Source of the DNA: Maioricimonas rarisocia
GTDB lineage: Bacteria > Planctomycetota > Planctomycetia > Planctomycetales > Planctomycetaceae
Assembly: GCF_007747795.1 (NCBI RefSeq)
Contig: NZ_CP036275.1
Location: 1,564,501-1,628,500, forward strand
Direction: 5' to 3'
DNA: 64,000 nt
Shown: in pieces, positions 25,596 to 35,190 of the stretch
Layout of the letters: each line of letters starts with the position of its first letter
How positions within the stretch are numbered: position 1 is the stretch's first letter
Program-made: the position numbers and the translations under genes
The notes under the pieces: model-generated
What the model was told of the DNA's origin: nothing
Database searches by the model: none
The model's input: the letters and a program-made list of their open reading frames with translations, nothing else

Positions 25596-26615
25596 TCAGG
25601 CCAGCCGCTCGCTTCCCAGTCGCGCCAACGCATACGCACAGGCGGCCTGCGAATGTTCGTCACCGAGCATTTCGGCCAGCGAAAGAAACGTGGCGTCCTT
25701 CAGAGCTGGCGAATCGGCGACGAGCCGGCGGGCCAGAAACTCTCCCTCGCCGCTCGTCAGCACACTGCCGCAGGTGCCGGGAAGGCAACGGAGCACCCGC
25801 TGCAGGGCCCCGGCCAGTCGCTGGCGGTGCACGTCCGCAAGAAACCGGGCCACGTCGGTGATCTCGTCGAGAGAGACTTCGCTCCGGTCGGCACACAGCA
25901 TCCGAGTGAGGCGGTCCCGGGCGCATTCGATCGTCGCGGGGCGACCGTCGGCGGTGCCGGTGTCGTCGGCATCTTCCGGGATGTCGCCGGTCAGCAGATA
26001 GACATCGTGCGTCGTGGCGAACAGTTCGGCTGCGAGCGGGCAGTGATCCGCTCCGAAGGGGACCGAATGAGCGATCGCGCAGACCGGCGTTCGCTTCACG
26101 CCAGAGTAGACGAGTTCGCCGCACTGCAGTCGTTCGAGATCCGTCCGGCCGGCCGGCATGGGGAGGCAGTCCACCAGCGGAACGATGTCGGTCGTGGTGG
26201 AACCGATGTCGATCAGCAGGGCCGCTCCGGTGGGAGCGATCCGCCCGGCCAGCGTCGCCAGTGCGTGCCAGTTCGCGGCGGCGGTCAGCATCCAGAACTC
26301 CCGGGCGACCTCCGGCTCGACGAACTCTCCGGATGTCTGCCAGACGCCAACAGGTGTGTCCGCTGCCGCCTGTTCGACAGCCGCGAGGATGTCGGCAACA
26401 CCTTCCGACTTCGTGGCGTAGCAGTCGGCCAGTTCGCCGGTCATCGTGACGGCCAGCGTATCGGTCGCGGCGAAGCGGGTGATCAGCTCCGCGAGTGCTT
26501 CCGGCAGTCTTTCGGGCTGCTTCCAGAGGGGGAAAGGAATCGAGATCGACTGAGCCTCGCCGTCCGAAGCCTTGAGGTTCGCTCCGCCAATGTCGAGTCC
26601 GATGATGCGTTTCAT
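25596..26615 (-). CDS. mfnF: MfnF-like hydantoinase-fold protein of methanofuran/H4MPT-linked C1 metabolism
   Basis: A 339-residue ASKHA/hydantoinase-type protein. It opens with GLDIGGANLKA, the first phosphate loop, and has LLIDIGSTTTDIVPL as the second, plus a TMTGELADCYATKSEGV segment characteristic of the one-carbon family that includes MfnF, the enzyme joining the tyramine-glutamate and aminomethylfuran parts of methanofuran. The start codon overlaps the stop of the upstream ATP-grasp gene (ATGA, 26612-26615), so the two are translationally coupled. The pairing with an MfnD-like ATP-grasp protein strengthens the assignment; the substrate in planctomycetes is inferred. Confidence 0.78.
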   Translation of the reverse strand: MKRIIGLDIGGANLKASDGEAQSISIPFPLWKQPERLPEALAELITRFAATDTLAVTMTGELADCYATKSEGVADILAAVEQAAADTPVGVWQTSGEFVEPEVAREFWMLTAAANWHALATLAGRIAPTGAALLIDIGSTTTDIVPLVDCLPMPAGRTDLERLQCGELVYSGVKRTPVCAIAHSVPFGADHCPLAAELFATTHDVYLLTGDIPEDADDTGTADGRPATIECARDRLTRMLCADRSEVSLDEITDVARFLADVHRQRLAGALQRVLRCLPGTCGSVLTSGEGEFLARRLVADSPALKDATFLSLAEMLGDEHSQAACAYALARLGSERLA

Positions 26616-27652
26616 GGCCCGGCTCCCTGCGTCAATGCTGTACCGGCCGGAGCCTCGGCGATGGTGCCGTCCGGCCGAAAGGTCACTCGCGCGTTGCGCC
26701 AGTGTAACGCGTCGGTTGGCGGTGTACGTGGCAGCAGCCAGGCGGCAAGATTGTCGCAGGCGAGCGCGCGGTAGCCGAGGTAACTGGTCGTCAGCCGCGG
26801 ATTGATCTCGACGAGCAGCGGCTGATCAGGTGAGGCATGGGGGATCAGCAGGTCAAAGCCAACGTAGCCCCGCAGTCCGTCGATCGCCCCCGCGGCTGCA
26901 CTGACCAGGTTGTTCAATGCGGCCGTGTGCGGCGTTTCCAGAGGGCAGTGGCCTCCAGCATACTTCAGCCGGCCGTCGTCGGAGAGGTGCTGGGCGGCGG
27001 GGGGAAGCAAGGTGAGCAGGCGACCACCCTGGTCGAAAAACGCTCCGACCGAGCAGGGTGTGCCAGAGACGAACGGTTGCACGATCATCTCGTCCGCATC
27101 GACCGTCGCGCTCACCTGCCTGAACGCCGCCGCGTCGGTGACGACAAAAGTCTCTTCCGACCCGGCACCGAAGCGGGGTTTGACGACGCAGAGAAACTCC
27201 GGCTCACCAAGGTTCTGAAGGCTCTGTGTCGGGATCTTCGGCACGCCGGCAGCACGGAGGTGTTCGAACAATCGCAGCTTGTCGCTTGTCAGGGCGATGG
27301 CGTCGAGCGTGCTGTTGAGAGACCGCCCGAGTTCTTCGACCGTCCGACAGCGCTGCCAGAGCAGGTTATCCAGTTCCGGAGCGATGACGTACGCGGCGTC
27401 ACACCCCTCGGCGAGCTGGCGGAACGCGGCCTCCTCGTCATGTGCCGACTTCACCATGACCGCGTCGACATCCGGCAGCGGCCAGTTTCCCAGCCCCGCG
27501 TGCCAGGTCGTGCAGACGTCGATGCCCTCCAGCCGGGCCAGGTCGGCGGCCAGCGCGAGCAGCATCGAGCGCCCCTCACGCAGCAGCGAGGCGGGGGACG
27601 TGGCCGGTTCGACTGCTCCGCTGCAGAGGTACTCGGAAACGAACAGACGCAT
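26612..27652 (-). CDS. mfnD: MfnD-like ATP-grasp ligase (tyramine-glutamate ligase type)
   Basis: A 346-residue ATP-grasp protein: N-terminal MRLFVSEYLCSGA, the ATP-binding strand VVKPRFGAGSEET in the middle, and the metal-binding LLVEINPRLTTSYLGYRAL near the C-terminus. This N-terminal SEYLCSG pattern and the overlap with the MfnF-like gene point to the tyramine-glutamate ligase of methanofuran biosynthesis. It starts 38 bases after the stop of the esterase gene and overlaps the next gene by four bases. Planctomycetes are known to carry methanopterin-linked C1 enzymes, which supports the context; an amino-acid ligase of other specificity is the main alternative. Confidence 0.72.
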   Translation of the reverse strand: MRLFVSEYLCSGAVEPATSPASLLREGRSMLLALAADLARLEGIDVCTTWHAGLGNWPLPDVDAVMVKSAHDEEAAFRQLAEGCDAAYVIAPELDNLLWQRCRTVEELGRSLNSTLDAIALTSDKLRLFEHLRAAGVPKIPTQSLQNLGEPEFLCVVKPRFGAGSEETFVVTDAAAFRQVSATVDADEMIVQPFVSGTPCSVGAFFDQGGRLLTLLPPAAQHLSDDGRLKYAGGHCPLETPHTAALNNLVSAAAGAIDGLRGYVGFDLLIPHASPDQPLLVEINPRLTTSYLGYRALACDNLAAWLLPRTPPTDALHWRNARVTFRPDGTIAEAPAGTALTQGAGP

Positions 27653-27690
27653 TGTGAGCGGCTTTCGACCTGGCGGTGTCAGAGTGGCGC

Positions 27691-29814
27691 TCAGTTGCCG
27701 GCGGGTTTGATCGTGCGGACCTGCACCTGTTCTTCACCCCAGTCGAGTGCATCGGCGACCGCCCGCGGAAAGGCCCAGGCGTCCCGGTCTTCTTCGTACA
27801 GGACGACCTGCGACGACTCGGCCGCCATCGCGACCGCCTGTGGAATGTCGAGGAATCGCAGCACGTTCAGGAAGATCGGCCCGTCGCGGTGCGACTTCGG
27901 CAGATGCCACAGATCGAGTCGGGCGATGTCATCCGAAAACAGCGAGGCGTACAGTGCCCAGCCGGCGGCGTTCCGTTCCCCCTGCAGCCAGAGCGGCACT
28001 TCGCTTATGCCGTCGAGCTGCCGCAGTGCGAGAATCGCCTGCACGGTGTCCCAGACCCGCATGCCATCAGCCGTCTGGCCGAGCAGCATGAAGCGGCGGC
28101 GGATGTGCGTCCGTTCCCGTTCGTCGCGGGACCACTCGGTCGGGCCGATGCCGCGGGGGGCGACGTATGCCATGCCCCACTTGAAGCGGCCGAACATCTG
28201 TTTCGCTTCGTTCCAGCCGTCGGCGTCTTCGCCGCTGACCTGCGAGTCGGCGAACATCTTCGGGAAGCCGACGCGGGTGGTCCGGACGAACTCTTCCCAT
28301 TCCTGCTGGTCGAGGACGTTAAGGACCGTCAGATCGAGGTCTTCCGGTTTCGTATCCGCGGGAAATGCCACGTACAGGGGGAGGGGATAGTGCTCCTGCG
28401 TCATGAATTCGCAGTGCATCAGCGTGACGCCGTCCTGCGTTTCGGTCGCGAGGACTTTCAGCGGGACATCATCGGCGGACTGTTCCGGGAAGCCGCGGAA
28501 CGATTTTTCCCGCAGTGCCGACATCCAACCTTCACGCATCTCCTTCCAGGTGGCTTCGTCCTGGGGGATTGTGGGTGTTTCGGCTTTGGCGACGAACGTC
28601 TCGTGGATGCTGGTGTTCTGCTCGTCGTTGGGGAGTTCGTCGAAGACGCGAAGCTCTTCCGGCTCGAAGTACTTGACGGCCGGTTTGTCGATCAGCGGTT
28701 CTTCGCCCTTGAGGTGCCGGTTCATCCACTGGAAGGCGTGCACGCGAAGCTGCTGGGTATCCTTGTGCGGACCTTCGGTAATGTGCAGGCCCAGGTTCCC
28801 GGCTTTGCCGTACAGTTCGTAGATCGGGCGGACCTTCATGTAGACGTCGACGACGCCGTCGAGCGGAAAGATGCCGTCCTTGTCGGTGTTCGAGATCAGC
28901 AGCGGCCGCGGCGCGACGAGTGCGGCGATCATCGGATAGTCCCAGCGATACGTGTTCACCTGGAACATGCAGTCGCAGTGACCTTCGACGCAGCCGTCGA
29001 TGACGTGATTCTTGAGGTTGGTGATGCCGGCGACGGGAACGGCCACCTTGATCCGCTCATCGAGTGCGGCGATCCACCAGCTGTACGCGCCACCGCCGGA
29101 GCGGCCGGTCACGCCCAGTCGATCGGGGTCGACCTCAGCGCGACTCTGCAGGTAGTCGAGTGCGCGGATGCAGTTCCAGGCTTCGACGCCGGCAGGGGTG
29201 TAGCCGCGGGCGTTCCACCAGAACATGTCGTGCCGGTACGTGCCGTGGTGAATGCCTTCGATCTCACCCAGTTGCAGGGTGTCGATCGTCAGGCAGACGT
29301 AGCCGTGCCGGGCGAACCAGCTTCCGTGGTAGTGGTAATACGTTTTGTTGCCGTAGCTGATGCCGTCCTTTTTCACGCGACCGTGGCCGCAGACGTACAG
29401 GACGGCGGGGGCTTTTCCTTCGAGTCCTTTGGGGACGTAGAGGTTGCCGGTCACGTACAGTCCGGGGCGGGACTGGAAGTGGACCCGCTCGACGGTGAAG
29501 TCGTCGTGGTCGACGGTCCCGGTGATGGTCGCTTCGAGCGGCGTCTTTTCCGGCAGGGGATCGAGGCCAAGCATTTCGAAGAGCTGCCCCCGAAACTCTT
29601 CCCGCTTTGCTTCCCATTCCTCGAGGGTTTCGATGCCGGCGAATGTGGCCTCTTCCAGCTTGCGCGTCTCCCGCTGAAAGTAATCCGTCACCAGATCGTC
29701 GCCGCGGGAGGTGTCGACAGCGGGGGCGTCGTCGGCCTGCAGAGTGGCAGACAGGGTGAGAAGCAGCAGGGCGAGGCAGCCGGTCAACGTGGCGCGGGTC
29801 GGGATGCGGGGCAC
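27691..29814 (-). CDS. Exported two-part alpha/beta hydrolase (acetyl-xylan-esterase-like)
   Basis: The GTG at 29814 has AGGAG nine bases upstream and a signal peptide (RIPTRATLTGCLALLLLTLSATLQA); ATGs further upstream lack a ribosome site. The first half is an alpha/beta hydrolase with GRSGGG (Ser about 239) at the nucleophile elbow, a lid-like HHGTYRHDMFWWNARGY segment, an acidic NTDKDGIFP and a His near EGPHKD. The second half (about 400-707) repeats hydrolase-like strands but I see no G-x-S-x-G elbow there, so it is probably a non-catalytic copy. 707 residues is twice a normal esterase. Likely removes acyl groups from polysaccharides. Confidence 0.75.
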   Translation of the reverse strand: MPRIPTRATLTGCLALLLLTLSATLQADDAPAVDTSRGDDLVTDYFQRETRKLEEATFAGIETLEEWEAKREEFRGQLFEMLGLDPLPEKTPLEATITGTVDHDDFTVERVHFQSRPGLYVTGNLYVPKGLEGKAPAVLYVCGHGRVKKDGISYGNKTYYHYHGSWFARHGYVCLTIDTLQLGEIEGIHHGTYRHDMFWWNARGYTPAGVEAWNCIRALDYLQSRAEVDPDRLGVTGRSGGGAYSWWIAALDERIKVAVPVAGITNLKNHVIDGCVEGHCDCMFQVNTYRWDYPMIAALVAPRPLLISNTDKDGIFPLDGVVDVYMKVRPIYELYGKAGNLGLHITEGPHKDTQQLRVHAFQWMNRHLKGEEPLIDKPAVKYFEPEELRVFDELPNDEQNTSIHETFVAKAETPTIPQDEATWKEMREGWMSALREKSFRGFPEQSADDVPLKVLATETQDGVTLMHCEFMTQEHYPLPLYVAFPADTKPEDLDLTVLNVLDQQEWEEFVRTTRVGFPKMFADSQVSGEDADGWNEAKQMFGRFKWGMAYVAPRGIGPTEWSRDERERTHIRRRFMLLGQTADGMRVWDTVQAILALRQLDGISEVPLWLQGERNAAGWALYASLFSDDIARLDLWHLPKSHRDGPIFLNVLRFLDIPQAVAMAAESSQVVLYEEDRDAWAFPRAVADALDWGEEQVQVRTIKPAGN

Positions 29815-29923
29815 GGTGGGAGACTCCTGGGGGAACATCAGTCGGGAGAGCGCAGAAACGCGGGCCGGGGAATCCGTGATCACGCATTCCCCGACCCGGT
29901 GGCAAATTCAGGGCGAGTCGGGA

Positions 29924-31198
29924 TCAGACGGTCGGTTCCCAGCCCGCTTCGTAGTCGCGCTGCCAGTACTTCATCGCCTGCTCGTCGCCGATGATGCGAC
30001 CATCCTTGCTGCTGCAGGTGAGCGTACGGCCGGTGCGATGGGCGATGTTGCCGAGGTGGCAGAGCAGGGTGCTGCGGTGCCCTTCGAGGATCTCGGCGTT
30101 GCAGCTGAGCGGCTTGTTCTCGCGAATCGCCGTCAGGAAGTTGTGGATGTGGTTCGAGTCCGACATGCGGGCCTTCACCTCTTCGAGCACCTTATCCCGG
30201 CGATCGTAGATGCGATAGGTGCCGCTGGCATCGATTTCCATCGAGCCTTCGGTGCCGTGGAACTCGACGAAGCCCTGGTTGTGGCGGTTGCAGCTGAGCC
30301 CCTGCCAGGTCATCTGCTTGCCGCCGTCGAATTCGAAGGCGACGACGTGGGTGTCGGGCGTCTGCTGGTCGTCGTCCCAGTGGTAGCGGCCGCCGGAGGA
30401 GGTGACCCGCTGCGGGTATTCGACGCCGAGTCCCCAGCGACCCAGGTCCAGGGTGTGGACGCCGTTGTTGCCCAGTTCGCCGTTGCCCCACTGCCAGAAC
30501 CAGTGCCAGTTGTAGTGCACGCGGTTATCGACGAAGGGGGTGCGGGGAGCCGGTCCCTGCCAGAGTTCGTAGTTGAGCTTGGCGGGCGGATCGGCCGGCT
30601 TGCCGTGGCCGATCGAACCTCGGAGGTTGGCGTACCAGCAGCGAGCCAGGTAGGTCTCTCCGATGGCGCCGTCCTGCAGCTTCTGGATCGCCTCGATGAT
30701 CGAGGGGACGCTCCGCCGCTGGGTGCCGATCTGAACGGCCCGGTTGTACTTGCGGGCCGCTTCGACCATCAGTTCCCCTTCGTGGGGATTGTGGCTGCAG
30801 GGCTTTTCGACGTAGACGTGCTTGCCCGCCTTGCAGCCCAGGATCGTGGCCGGGGCGTGCCAGTGGTTGGGGGCGGCCACGACGAGGACGTCTACTTCCT
30901 GATCGTCGAGGATCTGGCGGAAGTCGGTGATCGCCTCGGGGGTCTGGTCGGTGGCGGCTTCGACAGACTTTTTGCCGGTCAGAGCCCGCTGTTCGTCCAC
31001 GTCGCAGACGTACTTCAGGCGGACGCCCGGCTGGGTGCCGAACGTCTTGCACAGCGACAGGCCGCGGCTGAGACCCATGACGCCGACCGTGACGGTTTCA
31101 GGGGCTTTGTCGTCGGCGTGGGCTGCTCCGGCGAGCATGGTGGCGCCGACGGCGGTGCCGGTCGACAGGAAGTTGCGGCGGGTCACAGGGTGGGACAT
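29924..31198 (-). CDS. Tat-exported Gfo/Idh/MocA family oxidoreductase
   Basis: The ATG at 31198 lies eight bases after AGGAG and yields 424 residues with a twin-arginine signal (TRRNFLSTG, hydrophobic to about 28). A Rossmann NAD(P) domain follows (TVGVMGLSRG), then APNHWHAPA and the catalytic-type EKPCSHN motif, and an alpha/beta C-terminal domain with NNGVHTLDLGRWG. Tat export suggests it folds with its cofactor in the cytoplasm and works in the periplasm on sugars or polyols. It is upstream of the esterase, MfnD and MfnF genes on the same strand (109-base gap). Substrate unknown. Confidence 0.85.
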   Translation of the reverse strand: MSHPVTRRNFLSTGTAVGATMLAGAAHADDKAPETVTVGVMGLSRGLSLCKTFGTQPGVRLKYVCDVDEQRALTGKKSVEAATDQTPEAITDFRQILDDQEVDVLVVAAPNHWHAPATILGCKAGKHVYVEKPCSHNPHEGELMVEAARKYNRAVQIGTQRRSVPSIIEAIQKLQDGAIGETYLARCWYANLRGSIGHGKPADPPAKLNYELWQGPAPRTPFVDNRVHYNWHWFWQWGNGELGNNGVHTLDLGRWGLGVEYPQRVTSSGGRYHWDDDQQTPDTHVVAFEFDGGKQMTWQGLSCNRHNQGFVEFHGTEGSMEIDASGTYRIYDRRDKVLEEVKARMSDSNHIHNFLTAIRENKPLSCNAEILEGHRSTLLCHLGNIAHRTGRTLTCSSKDGRIIGDEQAMKYWQRDYEAGWEPTV

Positions 31199-31443
31199 CC
31201 CGAATCTCCTCAGTTTCTCTACTTTATCAGTCTGCACGCGCGTGGTGGGTGCAGTCACATGGGCGGCTGCGAGCTGAGCATCGTCCAGTTGTCAGAACCG
31301 AGATTACTGAATGCCAAACCATCAGTCGAGTTTGATCGGAGCGCCGAGCGAAAACATCTGCTGCATCTTGCAGGCGTGGCGCGGCCGCGGGTAGACTCGA
31401 ATCGTTTGGACATTCCACTTGAATCCTGTCGATGGGGAACGTC

Positions 31444-32739
31444 ATGAGACGCCTCCACATCGCGTTGGCGATCGCCACGTTGCTGTCCTTCGCCGGGGCG
31501 CTGAACACTGCGCAGGCGGATGTGATCACCCTCCATGGAGGAGGGCTGGTCCGCGGCAAACTCTCGGAGGACGCGGGCAAGGGCCGCGTCGAGATGCAGA
31601 CGCTGACAGGGGGCCGGGTCATTCTTGACGAATCTCTCGTCGAAGACGTCCGCACCCGCTCGCTGCTCATCGAAGAGTACGAAACGCGAGCCCGCAGCAT
31701 CGAGCCGACCGTCGACGCTCATTGGCAGCTGGCCGAATGGTGCCGCGAAAACGGTCTGAAAGCCCAGCGGAGCGAGCAGCTCGAAGTGGTGATCGATCTG
31801 GATCCGGGACATGAGCAGGCCCATCGGGGGCTGGGGCACGTCGTGCACAATGGCCAGTGGATGAGCCGCGATGACGCGATGGCGGCCCGCGGATATATCA
31901 AGCACAAAGGTCGCTACATCACCCAGCAGGAACTGGATCTGCTGGAGAAGTCTCAGGCCGAGCGGGATGCCGAGATTGCCTGGTTCCCGAAGGTGCGGCT
32001 GTGGTTCGGGTGGGCGACCGGACGTCATCCTGAGCGTCGCCGGAAGGGGCTGGCCAACCTGCAGGCCATCAACGATCCCGATGCCGTACCCGCCCTGGCA
32101 AACGTCATGGCCGAACACGAGGACCGCAAGGTGCGGCTGGCCTTCGTGAAGCTTCTTGGCGGAATGCCGGGACAGAAGCCGGTCTCCGATCTGGTCGAGC
32201 TGTCGCTGCTCGATGAGGATCCCGAAGTCCGGTTCGAGGCGCTCAAGGGAATCAGCCCTTCGCAGGTCGAGGCGGCTCTCCCTCTGTACGCAAGCGGTCT
32301 GGGACATGACCTGAACGACGTCGTCTGCCGGTCTGCCGACGCCCTCGGACTGCTCGGTGATCGACGGGTCGTGCCGAATCTGATTGACGCGCTCGTGACC
32401 GAACACCGGTACAAGGTTCGGGTTCCCGTGAAGAGCGGGGTGTCCTTCGGAATGACGCCGAGCGGCGATGTCGGCATGATCGCACCGGGAAGTACGCAGG
32501 GGACACTCCCACCGAATGTCGACGGCCTTCTCCGGACGGGACAGCTTCCCTATGGTGTGCAGGTCCAGACGCCGATGAAACCGCAGCGGTACCGCACCAT
32601 CACTGTCCGGAAGGAACACCGCAATCGCGAGGTGCTGGCGGCCCTGCAGAAGATCACCGAGCGGGACTTCGGCTACAGCCGCCGGGACTGGCAGGTCTGG
32701 TGGGCGGCGGAGCAGCAGGGGCTGGGCCAGACCTCCTGA
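31444..32739 (+). CDS. Exported HEAT-repeat protein
   Basis: Two in-frame ATGs lie 12 bases apart; I chose 31444 because GGGGA sits six bases upstream of it and nothing precedes 31432. Signal peptide 1-25. Residues about 26-75 form a small strand-rich segment (VITLHGGGLVRGKL), then a helical TPR-like region with a HEQAHRGLGHV motif and an R/K-rich stretch, and two or three HEAT repeats (about 190-300: ALANVMAEHEDRKVRLAFVKLL, DEDPEVRFEALKGI). A Pro/Gly-rich beta segment and YRTITVRKEHRNREV close the 431-residue protein. A periplasmic scaffold is the best guess. Confidence 0.7.
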   Translation: MRRLHIALAIATLLSFAGALNTAQADVITLHGGGLVRGKLSEDAGKGRVEMQTLTGGRVILDESLVEDVRTRSLLIEEYETRARSIEPTVDAHWQLAEWCRENGLKAQRSEQLEVVIDLDPGHEQAHRGLGHVVHNGQWMSRDDAMAARGYIKHKGRYITQQELDLLEKSQAERDAEIAWFPKVRLWFGWATGRHPERRRKGLANLQAINDPDAVPALANVMAEHEDRKVRLAFVKLLGGMPGQKPVSDLVELSLLDEDPEVRFEALKGISPSQVEAALPLYASGLGHDLNDVVCRSADALGLLGDRRVVPNLIDALVTEHRYKVRVPVKSGVSFGMTPSGDVGMIAPGSTQGTLPPNVDGLLRTGQLPYGVQVQTPMKPQRYRTITVRKEHRNREVLAALQKITERDFGYSRRDWQVWWAAEQQGLGQTS

Positions 32740-32792
32740 GGGCCAGTTCCGAGGCACCCGATGCACTGACGCAGACGTGAAATCACGACGGA

Positions 32793-33677
32793 ATGACCGA
32801 CGATCCATCTTCTGAATCCCGGACTCCCGATCTCCGTCGCGCGCTGCTGCAGTCTCTGAAGAGCTGGCAGGCCGCGGGAGTTTCGCATCTGCCGATTGCC
32901 GCTCCGTTGCCGGTCGAAGCACCGGCTGCTGCCGCGCCGGAAGCGTCCCCGGCGCCGGTCGAAACGCCAGCTCCTGCCGCACCGGAAGTCGCATCCGCCC
33001 CTCCGCCGGCGGCCCCTCCGTCCGCTGCGTCTCCCCCCGAAACGTCCCCGAGTGAAGTGGAATCGATGCCCCGTTCGGAATCCCGGCCGCGATCGCGTGC
33101 CGCCCGTGAGAAAGCCCTGTCTGCCCTGGCGGAGCGTGTCGCCCAGTGCACCCGCTGTCAGGAACTGGCCGAGACACGAACGCAAACCGTTTTCGGCGTC
33201 GGCAATCCGCAGGCTCAGGTGATGTTCGTCGGCGAAGCCCCCGGCGCCGACGAAGACAAGCAGGGAGAACCTTTCGTCGGCCGGGCCGGCCAGCTTCTGA
33301 ACAAGATCATCGAAGCGTGCGGCTGGAAACGGGAGGACATCTACATCTGCAACATCCTGCGATGCCGGCCGCCGGGCAACCGCAATCCGTCGCCGAAGGA
33401 AGCCGCCAACTGCCGCGAGTATCTCGACGGTCAGATCAGCACGGTCGATCCGGATTACATCGTCTGCTGGGGGACGATCGCGGCACAGAACCTGCTCGAC
33501 ACGACGGAAACGATCGGCAAGCTGCGGGGACGGTTCATGGAGTACGGCCGCGCAAAGGTGCTCTGCACATATCACCCGTCGTACCTGCTGCGGAACCCCT
33601 CCGCGAAGAAGCCGGTCTGGGAAGACATGCAGCTGCTGCTCAAGGAAATGGGACTCGAGCCGCCTCCGCAAAAGTAA
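32793..33677 (+). CDS. Family 4 uracil-DNA glycosylase
   Basis: The catalytic domain covers about 105-290. It has the iron-sulfur cysteines C119xxC122, C191 and C207, motif [10 protein letters not shown] (148-155) with the family's first-strand acid, a PFVGRAG loop, and HPSYLLR (261-267) as the DNA-binding loop. These fit the thermophile-type Fe-S family 4, which excises uracil from DNA. Ahead of it lies about 60 residues of Ala/Pro/Glu repeats (38-92), a flexible tether absent from minimal enzymes. 53 bases after the HEAT-repeat gene, no obvious link to it. Assignment secure. Confidence 0.9.
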   Translation: MTDDPSSESRTPDLRRALLQSLKSWQAAGVSHLPIAAPLPVEAPAAAAPEASPAPVETPAPAAPEVASAPPPAAPPSAASPPETSPSEVESMPRSESRPRSRAAREKALSALAERVAQCTRCQELAETRTQTVFGVGNPQAQVMFVGEAPGADEDKQGEPFVGRAGQLLNKIIEACGWKREDIYICNILRCRPPGNRNPSPKEAANCREYLDGQISTVDPDYIVCWGTIAAQNLLDTTETIGKLRGRFMEYGRAKVLCTYHPSYLLRNPSAKKPVWEDMQLLLKEMGLEPPPQK

Positions 33678-33692
33678 CGGCGGATTGAGACG

Positions 33693-35114
33693 CTATGGCC
33701 TCGCCTGCTTGAGCGCGTCGATTCGCTCCCATTCCGCATCGAGTTGTGCCCGCAGCTGCTTTCGCGTCGATTCGTGGGCGGCGTCCTGCGAGAGGTCATG
33801 GAGTTCGTGCGGATCATCCGCCAGGTGAAACAGCTGTTCCTGCTGCACCTGCGGATACCAGACGTACTTCCAGTCCGGTGTGCGGATCATCCGCTGCACG
33901 TCCCGGAAGTGGCCGAAGACAGCATCGTAGGCTTGCTCTGCTTCGCCGCGGATGACCGGCACCAGGCTGCGTCCGTGCACGGTCTCCGGGATCTCGACTC
34001 CCGTCAGCTCGCAGACGGTCGGGTAGAGGTCACGAAGGTAGCACTGCGCGTCGGTTCGCTGATCGGCAGGAATGCCGGGGCCGCGGAAGATCAGCGGCAC
34101 GCCGATCGAGTGCTCGTACATGTTCTGTTTGCCGCGCAGGCCGTGGCTTCCCATTGCCAGTCCGTGGTCGCTCGAAATCAGGATGATCGTCTCGTCCAGC
34201 TGGCCGGTCTCTTCCAGTGTCGCGAGGATCCGGCCGATCTGGGCATCAAGGTGGGTGATGACCGCGTAGTAGACGGCCAGGCCGCGGCGGGTTTCCTCTT
34301 CGGTGCGCGGGAAGCCGAACAGCACTTCGTCCCGTCCCTTCGCGTTTCCGTGATCGAACGGATGCTCCGGCCGGAAGTTGACCGGCAACGGGATGTCGCT
34401 TGCGGAGTACCGGTCCTCATAGCCGGTCGGGACGAACAGCGGATCGTGTGGAGCCGTGAAATTGACGTGCAGAAAGAACGGCTGCTCGCGGTCTTCGCGG
34501 AGGAAACCGATTGCGGCGTCGGCGAAGTCGCTGCTGATGTCGGGAGTCAGCCCCACGCCCAGTTCGGGAAAGAGCGTGCGATCGTCGGTCTGGAAGACCC
34601 AGCCGCGGTAGCCGGTGACCGGCATCCCTTTCCAGTCGTGTGGATGCGTCAGCGGGAAGCGTCCCCCTCCGCCGGCATACAGTCCTTCGCTGCGCTCATA
34701 GCCGTGGTGGCTGGGGCGGCCGCTCGTGTGCCACTTGCCGACGTAGCAGGTCTCGTAGCCGGCGCCCCGCATGGCGGTGGCCCAGTGCGTGACGCCTTCG
34801 GCCGGCGAGAAACCGTGGTTCTCTTTGCCGTTGAGCCGCCCGTCCCGACCGGTGAGGATCTCGGCCCGGCTGGCGACACAGATGGGGATGGCGACGATGG
34901 CGCGAGTGAAGGTTGTTCCTTCCCGGACCAGCCGGTCGAGATGAGGCGTCTCGATCAGGTCGTTACCCAGCGAGCCAATCGTGTCCGGCCGCTGGTCGTC
35001 CGTCAGTAGAAACAGGACGTTGGGCGCTGCGATGGCAGTGCCGGCATGATGGCAGAGCAGTCCACAGAGAAGGCCGCACAGGATGGTCAGGCGACGGGGG
35101 AGGGGGGATCGCAT
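33693..35114 (-). CDS. Exported sulfatase (CVASR motif)
   Basis: Signal peptide 1-30 (LTILCGLLCGLLCHHAGTAIA). Formylglycine site C79-V-A-S-R83 followed by EILTGR. TDDQRPDTIG supplies the first metal-binding aspartates; SSDHGLAMGSHGLRGKQNMYEHS is the second metal site plus an extended loop seen in iduronate-2-sulfatase-like enzymes. 473 residues. It is 76 bases after the metallopeptidase gene on the same strand, so the two are probably co-transcribed. Ends convergently 15 bases from the glycosylase gene. Sulfate ester target unknown. Confidence 0.88.
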   Translation of the reverse strand: MRSPLPRRLTILCGLLCGLLCHHAGTAIAAPNVLFLLTDDQRPDTIGSLGNDLIETPHLDRLVREGTTFTRAIVAIPICVASRAEILTGRDGRLNGKENHGFSPAEGVTHWATAMRGAGYETCYVGKWHTSGRPSHHGYERSEGLYAGGGGRFPLTHPHDWKGMPVTGYRGWVFQTDDRTLFPELGVGLTPDISSDFADAAIGFLREDREQPFFLHVNFTAPHDPLFVPTGYEDRYSASDIPLPVNFRPEHPFDHGNAKGRDEVLFGFPRTEEETRRGLAVYYAVITHLDAQIGRILATLEETGQLDETIILISSDHGLAMGSHGLRGKQNMYEHSIGVPLIFRGPGIPADQRTDAQCYLRDLYPTVCELTGVEIPETVHGRSLVPVIRGEAEQAYDAVFGHFRDVQRMIRTPDWKYVWYPQVQQEQLFHLADDPHELHDLSQDAAHESTRKQLRAQLDAEWERIDALKQARP

Positions 35115-35190
35115 CGGGGCCGGTTCCCATCGGAGGTCATTGAAGTGTTCCTCCGGCAGGTTACCGGCGCGGCGTGCCTGATGAAACGGT

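Noticed and set aside
27676-29994. Rightward 772-residue open frame opposite the esterase
   Set aside because: Antisense shadow; the leftward frame carries a signal peptide, catalytic motif and ribosome site.
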